From assembly GCA_016858145.1 (NCBI GenBank), contig JAEHOE010000004.1, forward strand, positions 1,116,001 to 1,180,000: a stretch of DNA of 64,000 bases, given 5' to 3'. This document shows, in pieces, positions 22,901-33,003 of the stretch (its first letter is position 1; every line of letters starts with the position of its first letter). The translations under genes were made by a program, and so were the position numbers. This DNA comes from Edaphochlamys debaryana (taxonomy: Eukaryota; Chlorophyta; Chlorophyceae; Chlamydomonadales). The notes beneath the pieces are model-generated. The model saw nothing but the letters and a program-made list of their open reading frames with translations. It was not told where the DNA came from and searched no databases.

Positions 22901-23877
22901 CGTTCACTTGCGGTGCGGAGGCCCAGCGCAGCGGCTGCCTCGCGCCCGATCCCGCCGGCGAACAGGTGCCCGCCGGCAGCGCCCGACGGCGCGGCCGCGG
23001 TGCCGCCCGCTTCGTGTGACGGCCGGGAGTGGAAGGACAGAACCGAAGGCGTCGGCGACATGAGCGGCGAGTGCAGGGGCGGCGCCTCGCCAGACGCCAG
23101 CCCCACACCCGCTCCGGCGCCCCCGCCCGCGCCAAGCGCCCCGAGCAACGTGCCGGAAGCCGGGCCGGCCGCGCGGCTGCCTGCGCCAGTGCTGGGGCCG
23201 AACAGGGGGCTGGTGGGGCCGAGAGTCGAAGCTCCGCCGAGGCCTCGGCGGCTCAGGCCTCCGGGGGCCGTCGCGGGGTCCAGGGAGGGGGAGCGGATCA
23301 ACGCGCCGTGTGTGGGGACCAGGCTGGCGCTGCCCTGCCCTGCTGGGTGCGATGTGGTGGCGTGCAGCATGGCTGAGGAGAGGCCGCTCAGGTGGCTTCC
23401 TGCACTGCTGACGTTGGTGCTAACGGGCGAAGCCCCGGGCAGGGAGCTCCCGCCGAGCGAGACGGCCCCCGCCGACGACCGGTTTCCCAGGGCCCCGGCG
23501 GTGGCGCCTGCGCCGCCGCTGGCGTCAGCGTGCGGTGGCACCTTGAAGCTGCTCGGCCGTGAGATCAGGCCGGCGGCGGCGCGGTCAGACGCCAAGCCTG
23601 TGGCTACTGGCCCTGTCGCGAACGCGCCGCCGCCACCGCTGACTGGGCCGACTGCCGCCGCGGCACCGGCACCGACACTGCTTGGCCCCACGAGGCCCAG
23701 GGGTGAGACCGGCAAGGACGCGGAGATGGCTAAGGGCGACACGTCCGACAGGCCATGCGGGTGCCCGTAGACGGCGCTTCGCTCCCTCCAGGAGCTGCCA
23801 CCGACGGACGGCGCCCCGAGGCCCGAGGGTGGATGCGGGGGCGCCGGGACGCCCCCGAGGCCATGCGTGTGGCTCAT
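19921..23877 (-). CDS. Large single-exon disordered Ala/Ser/Gly-rich protein, unknown function
   Basis: One uninterrupted frame of 1,318 residues from ATG 23877-23875 (MSHTHGLGGV) to TGA 19921-19923 (ending DSLKRDLERLLGR). An in-frame TAG lies just upstream, so the ATG is the natural start unless a 5' exon is spliced in. Composition is Ala, Gly, Ser, Pro and Arg with poly-Ala, poly-Gly and SSSSQSPSPS runs and no folded domain I recognise. Short helix-like islands stand out: RRIQRLLNKIDSV, SARIDAHL, LVALIDEDLHRD, and two similar boxes, ELMEFSLRLVRA and ELMERELSAKQLVRA. No signal peptide or membrane segment is seen. SRS and RSxS sites suggest phosphorylation. A scaffold or condensate-type protein is one guess. 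Long antisense frames exist here, but this one is the longest and has the most protein-like residue pattern. Confidence 0.6.
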   Translation of the reverse strand: MSHTHGLGGVPAPPHPPSGLGAPSVGGSSWRERSAVYGHPHGLSDVSPLAISASLPVSPLGLVGPSSVGAGAAAAVGPVSGGGGAFATGPVATGLASDRAAAGLISRPSSFKVPPHADASGGAGATAGALGNRSSAGAVSLGGSSLPGASPVSTNVSSAGSHLSGLSSAMLHATTSHPAGQGSASLVPTHGALIRSPSLDPATAPGGLSRRGLGGASTLGPTSPLFGPSTGAGSRAAGPASGTLLGALGAGGGAGAGVGLASGEAPPLHSPLMSPTPSVLSFHSRPSHEAGGTAAAPSGAAGGHLFAGGIGREAAAALGLRTASERRIQRLLNKIDSVCSNHSVASNNSATGSVTGGPVAASFGGDSRSESMRERDRAAAAAGGGAGGGGGARDRRLSAPAADFGAFPIGSGAYGLYDAADVDAMGINGASTAATAATTMTGGSATPPLLRASASSRCGTGPDSAAAVAAAEALAALAANAAAAGLGSAAVDDGYASSSSRSSLDSDWGHLGDDGPSGGAAAATPGNGTAEGELMEFSLRLVRASTRERSSAGGAAGRSVAAALMRKTSYSSSGAGSGELGELMERELSAKQLVRAVGGERRSSRPGTAGAAASGTPSRMASAGLTSPPHAGPRAARREPSNDGRDLAAGLIVTRSMSSSYDEGASSSDARRRHRARPLETHATGAGAGIGAGAGSAAAEPARGPAARRRSSNTSPMPGPAAWPPPSPPLAADGLAAGGGYRPRGAALPAGDDSSSDSELDSPPRHDLAAAAAATPLGSLSSLPPSHSPRLQSSTGHHVPHAPYLLNTRAFSLDRRRVSSSSSQSPSPSPRRRRPHGLASPDLSAAAFAPLAHNTAGGGGGGGGGLSRSSSAATGLSDVTILAYSTDLSARIDAHLSPPPASAAAATQRLAPAPAASGGVTPGGGGGGGASSTSSVLAAAANLVALIDEDLHRDRVPAGSLPTASLAGPRPPPLLDRGGGSLGRLPRRSYHFLPATTLTASPGGPAPPPNRLHMTSPGAPNTGSEEAGAGRRNSSPGHERPAPGHLHTASPATPTEPHAAHPRLSIDLPRAGSRRRTGDRDGEGASDEDTGSRDDDLRRRQAAAPALVPRGAGGAGGGGGFGALGGFGGSRPSSRRQLTLQPVPELDLGAPYEPPPLPLQQPDEEEAAPSGPRRLLGGSTGFGSIMRRQDSSASSEPEAAPSPPSPVSASDDQPNGAERRRPRTSGSGAGAGAGVGGSAGGGVGGSVGGTAASRMPLTSRQPSGRSASLLGLAPAPFLTPPPVRVQGANVGAADAGDGEGGAVNIDSLKRDLERLLGR

Positions 23878-24682
23878 CGGGAGCACGCCCAGGTGCTAGG
23901 AGCACGGGGCGAGGCCATGCTGGCAGGTGCCGTCGTCGTGCTTTCGAGGCTCCGGTCCATGAGCGCAGGTGCTCCCCGGCAGTGGAGCTGCTCCGTGGTT
24001 CGGCACAGAGACCGCCGGCCTCAGCGCGTGGGGCGCGAGGCTGCCCTGCCCTCTCGGCGGGGAAAGGGGGCGACGCCCGTCGCCTGTGAGCTTTCCCCAA
24101 GCGTGACCTGCGAAGGCCCCAAGCAACGTTTGCAGACAGGTAAGGCGCGTGAGGCTGAGGGCCTCAGCAGCTGCTGGGGCCATGCGCACATGGCAGGGCA
24201 CCCAGCAACTCCTGTAGTTGTTTGAAAAGGCATCGCTGCTTCAGCTCTAAGGCAAAGCTGGAAGCTGACAAGGTGAGCACTCCTCGCGGGCATGCGCTGA
24301 GAGGGCTGTGACCTCGGCGCTTACCCGGCTCTGCAGTTTCCAGGTATCTCCAAGGTCAATGCAAGAGCAAAAGAGGTCCGAGACCGTGTACTTCACGCCG
24401 TGGGCGCTGACTGGTTGATTCTCGCACGCAGGTCTTGGGCGTGCCTGGTTATGGTTGCGGTATGTAATTCATGACAGCGTCTATCCGTTACAATCAGAGT
24501 AGAAGTGCCGGGCCCACCGCGTCAACCCGGGCGGGATGGGAGCGAAGAGTAGCGCACGGAATCAGCGAGCCCTGGTGATCAGCCTGTTCCCTCCGGCCCA
24601 ATTGCTTACTGGCAACGTCTAAACTGCTGCTGGCGCATACCCCTCCTGACCGCGAGCTCGAACCCACCCTCGGGATTGCACC
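23878..24682. promoter_or_regulatory. Divergent intergenic region (disordered protein / dehydrogenase)
   Basis: About 800 bp between two divergent start codons. No domain-bearing frame is seen. The stretch 24200-24480 is less GC-rich than the flanks, as expected of a promoter or 5' UTR. A 5' exon of the minus-strand gene could lie within 23896-24300, but I cannot support one. Confidence 0.4.
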
Positions 24683-27625
24683 ATGCTCACTTCGCGTGTC
24701 GCGCACGGAGTCGTCGCGTCTGCGGACCGCGGCACGGCTCGCGCAATGGCCTGCATGCGGCCCTCGACCGTCGCCCGGCCTCGCCCAGCGGCCTTCAGTT
24801 CTGGGGGCGTGCTCGTTGGTCGTGCTCGCCGCGTCAGCCCTTCCGTTGGGTCGGGGCGAGGTGAGGCCACCGCCCGGAGCACGCTTCACGGCGTTACGCC
24901 CCCGTGACCCCATTCTCTCTTCATCCACTATCAACTCAGTGTTGAGCCGGCATACCCTGCCTTGCGCAGGCGCCGCTCAGCGGTCCCTGGCGGTGGCTGT
25001 GTCTGCCTCGGCCCTCCCCCCGGCGGCCCCTGGCAAGACGGTCCTGGGCTTCGTGGGCATTGGCATCATGGGCCTTGCCATGGTGAGGCCTGCAACTTGA
25101 GGGGTGGCCTTGTGAACAGGAGGGCAAGCAACCTGACGCAGTGTCACCCGTGTGTGTCCGCTGAGGAGGACGCTGCGCTCCATATGTACCTCGCTGGTTC
25201 CCCGCCTGCATTGCCCTAACCCCACGCCCTCATCCCCCAGACCCGCAACCTGCTGAAGGCGGGCTATGAGGTGGTCGTGTGGAACCGCAACCCGGCCAAG
25301 TGCGAGCCGCTGGCGGCGGAGGGCGCCAAGGTGGGCCCTGCGGGGAGGGGTGGCCGCCTAAACCCACGCGGGACCATCGGCTGACCGACTCGGTACAGCC
25401 CAGTAGCACGGCTCAGGACAGTCAATCATGCGTATTATTGCTAAAGCATTGAAGAGATGCTGACCTCTAGCCAAGGTTCCATGACACGTTGTCCTTCCCG
25501 TTGTCCAGGTCGCCTCCTCGCCCAAGGAGGTCGCCGAGAAGGCCACCTACACATTCGCCATGCTCTCGGACCCAGAGGCTGCGCTGGCGGTGGCTGAAGG
25601 GGCGCAGGGTGTCGTGGCAGGTGGGGTGGTGGGCAGCACTGGCAGGGCTCGCGCCGTGACTGTGTCTCACAGCGGCGTCAAGGAAACCTCTCGGCGCCCT
25701 TTCAACCAAAGCGGGACTAGGCTCCCTGATGTACTCCCAACTCTGAAAGGGTGACCGCTGGATTGGGCAGCCAGGCTGCCTTGACACGCAGGCGGCGAAA
25801 CCCCTCTTCACACGGCCCTCCAACCCTTCAACCCCCAGGCCTGGCGCCCGGCAAGGGCTACGTTGACGTCAGCACCGTGGATGCGGCCACGTCTCAAGCG
25901 GGTAAGAGCGCCGTACCGTACGTCACGGCCGCAGGCACCTGCCCACGCCGCGCCCCTCCCCGCCACCCACACCCCACCGCTCTGCCACCCGCCTCCCTGA
26001 CCCGCTTCTGCATCCCGCTCCCTGCTCCCGCCGCCCAGTGGCCGCTGCCGTCCGCGCCAAGGGCGCCACCTTCCTGGAGGCCCCCGTGTCGGGCAGCAAG
26101 GGGCCCGCGGAGCAGGGCAAGCTCATCTTCCTGACCGCGGGTGGGTGCGGGCGGGTGCGACGGGGCAGCAGCTGGCAGGACCCCAGGGCCGCAGACGGGC
26201 CGCGCGAGCAAGGGACAGACTAGCTCGACGCTTGCGGGTGGGTGGGTACGGTACGTTCCAGCTCCGCTCAGCCCATGCCGCTCCTGCCCTCTCACGGGTT
26301 CCCTTTTGACGCGTTGTGCCCGTCCCACTGCCGCGCCGTAACACTGAGGCTCTGCACCAAGTTGTTCTCACCGTGACCCCGCCCTCTCTTGCCCTTCCTC
26401 AGGCGACCAGGCGCTGTTCGACGCCGTGGGCCCCGCCCTGGACGTCATGGGGAAGGCCAAGTTCTTCCTGGGGGAGGAAGGCGCCGGCGCCAACATGAAG
26501 CTGGTGGTCAACATGGTGGGGCCCTGGGAGGGATGGTGTGGCCTGGGATGGGCCTGGGGTGGGCCTGGGACAGATCGGGGCATTTGGAGGCAGGGCCAGG
26601 GCCCGAGCTGGTGCCTGGCGGAGGCTGACGGGGCTGTGCAGAAGGCGGTGCGTGTCACCGCCTTTGCGCGCAGGGACACTCCCAACCTTGCGTCCCTTCC
26701 CCTCCCCTAACAGGTCATGGGCAGCATGATGACGTCATTCGCGGAGGGCCTGGCGCTGGCGGACAAGGTGCGAGGGACAGGGGACGAGGGAGGTGTTGGC
26801 AAGGCGGGGGCTCCAGCGGGAAGCCTGCATTCCGCATGGCAGCACCGCTGGCACAGACCCCGTGGGAGAGGGCGAGGGCCAGACGTCGGCCGCGAGCCAA
26901 CGCATCGGCCTCGCCTCTGTTCCCACACACAGCCCTTCCCCCCATGCCCCCATTTCTCATCCCCTGTCCCCCGCCCTCCCCCCTCCCGCCTCCACCCTAG
27001 GTGGGCCTGCGCCAGTCGGACCTCATCGACGTGATCGGCCTGGGCGCCATCGCGGCGCCCATGTTTGCGCTCAAGGGCCCCGCCATGGCCAAGCGCGCCT
27101 ACGCACCCGCGTTCCCGCTCAAGCACCAGCAGAAGGACATGCGGCTGGCGCTGGCGCTCGGGTGGGTGGGTGGGGAGCCGCGAGCACAGGCCGATGGAGA
27201 CTGTTGGGAGCTAGCCCGACGGGAGCATGGGCCGTGTGCCAGTTTAGGGCAGGTTCGAAGCACCGACAGCCCCGGGGCCCGGTGGCCGGGGCTGACATGT
27301 GGGTGGACAGGCGGCGCAGGCTGCCTGACAGCGTACGACTGCACACTACACCTCCGCACCGACCCTTGCCCGTGTCATCTCACAACCGGCCCAGCGCTCT
27401 TGCATGACTACAACCCTCTCCCCACTCTGCCAGTCAGCTTCTTCACTTTTCCTCCCGCCCCTTGAACCGCAACACCACAGGGACCAGGTGGCTCAGCCGC
27501 TGCCCATGGCGGCCGCCGCCAACTCGCTCTACATCGACGCCCGTGCGCACGGCCTCGGGGACGCAGACTTCTCCGCCGTCATGGAGGCCGTGGCGGCCCA
27601 GCAGCAGGGCGAGGCCAAGCACTGA
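24683..27625 (+). CDS. Plastid beta-hydroxyacid dehydrogenase (glyoxylate/succinic semialdehyde reductase type)
   Basis: Ten exons (24683-24860, 24970-25082, 25241-25330, 25509-25620, 25839-25901, 26039-26140, 26403-26515, 26714-26767, 27001-27161, 27481-27625) sum to 377 codons (376 residues). Residues 1 to about 75 are Arg/Ser/Ala-rich with almost no acids, a likely plastid (or mitochondrial) transit peptide. The Rossmann motif GFVGIGIMG follows at once, then [14 protein letters not shown], whose Arg after the second strand favours NADP(H). [16 protein letters not shown] is the substrate-binding signature and [12 protein letters not shown] holds the catalytic lysine; MFALKGPAM and [10 protein letters not shown] are in the all-alpha domain. 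Plant GLYR enzymes reduce glyoxylate and succinic semialdehyde; 3-hydroxyisobutyrate dehydrogenase is the main alternative, but the sequence looks closer to GLYR. Confidence 0.9.
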
Positions 27626-28180
27626 GGTGGCCCAGGCGGAGAGGTGAAGTGGTTGTGCGGGGCGGCGGTCGTGGGCGAGTCGTGGGGGAAGCGGGTGGGG
27701 GGTAGACGGCGAGGGGCGGGGACCGGGCAAGCTGAGCAGGTTGCAGTCAAGCAAACTTGGAAGGATTGTTATGGGCCATGCACCGTGGGCATGCGTTGAC
27801 GGTGGGAGTTGGACCTGAGGGTCGGTTGGAGCGGAAAGGCACAGCGGCTGAGTGACTGGTCCGCCGGCATACATGGGCAAGTGCAAGAGAGGGTGCAAAT
27901 GGGCGGCCCGCGGTTCAGTCGGAACTCGTGGACGCTTCAGGACAGAATCGTGGCTCAATACAGATGGCACTGCAGCATGGATGACAGAAGCCAGCGCGAT
28001 TTGCTCATGCCTGGCCCAGCTAGCTCGCCCAGGGGCGGCCGGGGAGTTGAAGAAACGCGAGAGGTCACACCTTCACACCGATCCACACCGGAGCTTTTCA
28101 TAAGTTATACGTGCATTGATGACTCGTTGATACAGCGTGCGCTGGGAGGGAGCTCGAGGCCGCTTCCGAAGGGCCGCGAG
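27626..28180. other. Intergenic: dehydrogenase 3' flank and M11-A promoter
   Basis: About 555 bp between two plus-strand genes. No clear TGTAA and no TATA box seen. No supported gene. Confidence 0.4.
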
Positions 28181-31100
28181 ATGCCGGCGAGGGGCGTTCT
28201 GGTGCTGGGCGCCCTGGCACTGCTGTGCTCTCTAGCGCTCAGTTCTGGTAAGTACCGGGGGATGTACGTGCGGGACTCCTGCGCACGTCGCTTTCCGCAG
28301 CGACATGTCCTTGCCCAGCGGGCCCTCTGGCCCGCGCTGCTCATAGTCCTGCGCGCATTGCAACTTGATGGATATGCGCGTGTCATCGGATGCAACAAGC
28401 ACCCGCCTGGGTGTGGTACGCGGCATGCGGGGACATGGCGTGGTGGAGGCTTACCTGCCCATAGACACTTCGCTGCTCCTGAACAGGGGCGAGGACCGTG
28501 ATCGTGTTTCACATCTTGCCAATCTACGTGCCCTCCGTGTCCCGCAGACGTTGACTTCAAGGAGCGACCGTGGTTGCGGAGGGGACCACCCCGAGCGATC
28601 CGCAGGCCGCCCCCCAAGAGGTCATCAACGCCAGCGCCCGCTGAGCCCGTGTCCGTCACCGTCCTGGTTAGCGGTAAGCGACAAGCGCCTTCATCCGACT
28701 AGGCAGTTATCTGCTCAGCTGTGGAATGCCAGGGCACTCGAGGGCAACTAGGGGAGGCAACCTCTCCTTGCGCCTTCCGCACCACCGCCTGTCCATACAC
28801 ACACACACACCCCACACACACACTCATCGGGCCTGGCCTCCTTACACCTTGACTGTCTGTTCTACTGCTGTGTTCATGACGCAGGAGAGGTGGCTATTGG
28901 AGTGAGCCACCAAGAAAACCATGATGACGAGGCAGGCTTCGACGCACTCGACTTCCCGCCTGCGCCAGACGTGTCCTACTCCCTGGGCGCGCCTCTGAAC
29001 GCCTCGTCACAGGACAGCCAGGCCACCGCAGCCGTGAAGATCCCCCTGGACTTTGGCGGGGAGCGGCCAGACATTGTGACGGGGCAGCTTCTGTCAGATG
29101 TGCCCATCAGCCTTGAGCTGCCGGCGGAGGTGGCGGAGCAGCTGGACCTAGGTGAGGAACGGAAAGGGAAGAGTGTAAAGCAAAGCACAATGCAGCGCAG
29201 TGCACGATGGCACGCTTGGCTCCAGGCCTGGACGGGCCTCACTTCAGGGAAGGGTGCGCGCCGACTCCGCCCGAGCTCCTAAACCCGCACGGTCCCCACT
29301 TCCACCTGGAGCCCATCCAGAACCCACGCATCCGCACGCGCCGGCCGAGGCTGACGACACCCTCGCCCTGACGCCCGCCCCGGCTCCGCAGGCTCTGGCC
29401 TGGCGGCGGCCAACACCACCGGCACGCGCCGGCGCCTGAGCGAGGACCAGCACGAGCTGCGGCGAGCCATGCTGGAGTTCCACGGCACGCGGCGCTCGCT
29501 GGGGGAGGTCCGGCGCGTGCTGGACCTAATCAACGCTGTGCAGAGCAAGGGGCTGCAGGGCGCGTTCTTCGAGACCAAGGCCACTGCACAAGGCACCGGT
29601 AACAAGGCTGGCTACGGGGGAGTCAAGGTGAGCCACGAGCCCTGAGGCCTTCCTCCTGCTCCCCGTCCCATAGTTCCCTCCTGTGAGCTGTATCCAAGCC
29701 TGCGGCTCTGGCCTTCCGAAACCCACAGGACCTGTTCGTGGTGGGCGGCCAGAAGGTGCAGGTGTCGTCTCTGGTGTTTCTCATGCACGCGCCGTCGTGC
29801 GGCCGGCAGCTGGCCCTCAGCGCCAGCCAGTTCGCGGACGGGTTCTTCGCCAACCCCTCCACGGGCTTCGCGTCCGTGGAGCGGTACCACACGGTGAGCC
29901 CAGGCGCCGGCCTCCGGCTTAATTGCACAGCTGGCAAAGTGCCACGGGGCCGTCGGGCAACGCAGCACGCCAAGAGGCCTCGCTCGTGCGGCCTGGGGCT
30001 CACTGGGACAGCTGGCAATCTGCCAAGGCACTCTTTTCGCACGGGCGACCTGTCGTTGTGCCGGGCTGTGGAGCCGTTTAGTGGGAGCTCTGCGGATAGC
30101 ATTTGTTCGACCAGTATGCCAGAGGTTGCATGCCCCATAACTACGCATTGCGTCCCGACCTCTATTATGATTGAACTTCCAGGTCTGCTCCTGGGGCAAG
30201 TTCACGTACCCGCCCCGGGTCACGAACCGCGTGTACGGCCCCATCGACATTGGGGCGTGCAGGGGCAGCGAGAGGTCCATGGGCAGCTTCGACGTGTCGT
30301 CACAGTGCGGGGACCGCGAGTTCTCGGCACTCATGGACAAAGCCAAGGCCTGGCTGTCTCGAGTGAGTCTACGGATGAGGGGCAAGCTAGCTAGCTGGGT
30401 AGCAAGGGCAGAGGTGGCCAGGCGGGTTGAAGGGGCGGGGTGAGGGGCGGCCTTTCCTGGGTTGCAACAGCGGTGGGCGCTTGCTTACCATGGGCTCCCC
30501 TGCGCACGCTAGAGAAGAAGGCGGGTCGGCGGAAGCCTGCAGAAGTGGGTCGTCACGCTGTTGCCCACACGCGCTGCAGACCGAGCCTGACACGTTCCGG
30601 CGGTGGAAGGAGTTCCGACGCATTCACATCGTGTTCCCTCTGGCCGACACACCCGAGTGCGGCTTCGGAGGCATCGTGAGTGCCGGCTCGGCGCCAACCT
30701 CTGCAACCAAAGGGTCCCAGAGTCGTCTCCTAAGCGGCAGCTTACGGTACCTCACTACACCGGGTGCCCAGGGCGTAGCGGCTCGCTTGGGTTGGATCTG
30801 CGCCATCATGGCGTGGACCCAACGTTGCAGTCCCAGGGTCCAGTGCTTCCTCAGTGGCAGCTGTTGCAAGTTGTTGATCTCATCCCTACACTGGGTACCC
30901 ACACTGCACACTAGTAGCCAGGGGGTGCCGCTCGCCCGGTCCCGCAGGCGGACGTGGGCTGCCCGGGTGGGCAGGACTGCTTCTCGCTGGTCAACCTGCG
31001 CCCCACGGCGCCCGGCGTGCAGCCAGTCCTCAACATGCATGAACTGGGTGCGTACGGGGTTGGGGCGGGCTGGCGTGGGCATGGGCGATAGGTGACAGAG

Positions 31101-33003
31101 ACTTGGTGAACATGACTTGGGAATGGTCCGTGGGGGCTGCTCAGCACTATGTGGGCGGGCGCACTTAGTACCAGGCGAGCGGCGAGGGTGCAAGGGTGAG
31201 GAATGAAGAGTGCACCGCTGAGCCCCTGCTCCTGATGCCCCGCAGTGCACAACATCGGCCTGGCCCATTCGGGGCGGCGGGTTTGCGACTCGTGAGTGTG
31301 GATGGCCGAGGCTGCCGAGCACACCAGTCGTTCTGCACGTCAGGCGGCGCCAAACTTTAAACTTTGACCACTTGCCACCGTAGATCTGGGCGGTGCGCCG
31401 TGGACGAGTACGGGGACCCAACGGTGAGTGGCTGTGACCTTGCGTGCACCACCAGATGGGCGACAAGGGGCGCCTCTCTGGTAGCGTCGCATTCTGTCAT
31501 TCCAACCACCCCAGCTTCTTCCATACACACGCGCGCGGGTGGTACCCCGCAGCGCGTCGTCCAACCCCAGCCCGTGCATGGTCTGCCCCCCTCGCGCAGT
31601 GCATCATGGGCCGCGGCATCCCCACCCGCACTACCGCCAGCTACGTCTGCCTGAACGCACCCCAGGTGGGGAGGGATCTGCCAGTCCTCTGGGAGTCAAG
31701 GAGGTGCGGGCCCAGGTTTGGCCACTCATGTCATGTCTTGTATGTCTTGCAGCGGCCCAAGCGGGCTGTTCTTGTGTTGCCAAAGCCTAGGGCTTGTGCC
31801 ACTGCGCTCTCAAACCGCACTACCATGTGCCTCCGCCGCCTCGCGCTATGCACCCTGTGTGAGCAGGCCTACAAGGGGGGCTGGGCGAACGCCATTGAGG
31901 AGATCGACTACAGGCTCAGCGGCCAGACGGAGAAGACCTACCAGCTGCCCTCCATGGCGACCACCGACCGGAACTTCATTCGCATCGTCCTGGCACCGAC
32001 CCGGACTCAAGTTAACCTGGGGGGAGGCACAGTCAAGTGGAAGCAGGTCCGTGTTTGCTGCAGCTGCGGTAATCCCTGCCTGCCCCCACTGCCGTCAGTA
32101 CTTGCCGTCTCAAAGTGCGGGCCAACATGCCTCCTCTCTCCTTCCCCTTGCCGCCAACCCTCTGCCCACCGCCTGCTCCACCACAGGCCGCGTTCTTTGT
32201 GTCGTACCGTGCGAAGCAGCCCGGCAAGGAGTACGACAACGGCCTGAACGCCGACTACGACCAACGCGTGTACGTGCACTTCTGGGACGAGACGCAGGAC
32301 GCCGTGTCCTCGGAGCTGGGCAACCCGCCGCAGCTGTGGCAGGTGCTTGACGTTCCGGTCAACGGCAGGGCGCCCGTCATGAGTGCGGGAACGGAATCTC
32401 GCTATCGCTTCGGCGCCCTGCCCAACGTATTCGAGTACCGGGACCCCAGGGACCCACGCGCGCGGACCATCGTGCGGATCAAGTAAGGGCAGCAGTTGCA
32501 AGGGTGTTCGGTCTGCGTACCGGTACCTGACGCTTTGGGAGCATTCGGTGGTGTGGGCTGCTGCCCGCGGCCAATGCGTGTGTGCTTCGTGTGTGCTTCG
32601 TGTGTGCAGGAGTAAGACCTTGGACAAAGCGGAGGTGTCCGTATGCTACACGGCACTGACGAGGGAGTCGGACGGCGGCGATGAGGCGTGCACAGACGGC
32701 AAGGACAATGACTGGTGAGCTGAGGGTTGCAGGGAGAAGACAACGTGGCAAGAAGCGTTGCTGCCAGGGGGCCGTGCGCTGCGTACCAGGTCAGCGCGTG
32801 ACTCCCTGCCTTGCCCTACCCCCGCCCTTTCCCCCTCCGCGTGCAGTGACGGCCTAGCGGATGACGAGGACCCCGACTGCCCGGACTCAGCTGCCGTACA
32901 GCGGCGGTCTCCGCCCCCGCCGCCCCCCTCACGCACGTTCAAGCGCCCGCCCCCGCCGTCACCGCCCCCGCCACCCAAAAAGAAATGGAACAGGGGCCAC
33001 TGA
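28181..33003 (+). CDS. Gametolysin-type (M11) secreted metalloprotease A
   Basis: Fifteen exons (28181-28247, 28548-28673, 28885-29151, 29392-29627, 29729-29893, 30183-30362, 30580-30675, 30948-31047, 31246-31291, 31384-31423, 31600-31665, 31867-32046, 32187-32482, 32610-32714, 32847-33003) sum to 708 residues. MPARGVLVLGALALLCSLAL is the signal peptide. A short basic Pro-rich segment and a propeptide-like domain follow. The catalytic part has VSSLVFLMHAPSCGR, VYGPIDIG, and the zinc site HELVHNIGLAH, split by an intron after HEL. The Met-turn is DEYGDPTCIMG. The C-terminus has DNDCDGLADDEDPDC, a MopE-type Asp-rich metal-binding segment also split by an intron, then a short Pro-rich tail ending KKKWNRGH. 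M11 enzymes such as gametolysin cleave Hyp-rich wall glycoproteins. Its tandem partner is B, with the same 15-exon plan. Confidence 0.92.
28798..28824. repeat. AC microsatellite in intron 2 of M11-A
   Basis: Runs of (AC)n interrupted by CCCC, inside the intron between exons 2 and 3. The tract may vary in length between strains. Confidence 0.8.

Noticed and set aside
22439..23770. 443-codon plus-strand frame antisense to the disordered-protein gene
   Set aside because: Shorter than the 1,318-codon minus frame. Open antisense frames are expected in such GC-rich sequence. Kept in mind as the alternative if the minus frame finds no support.
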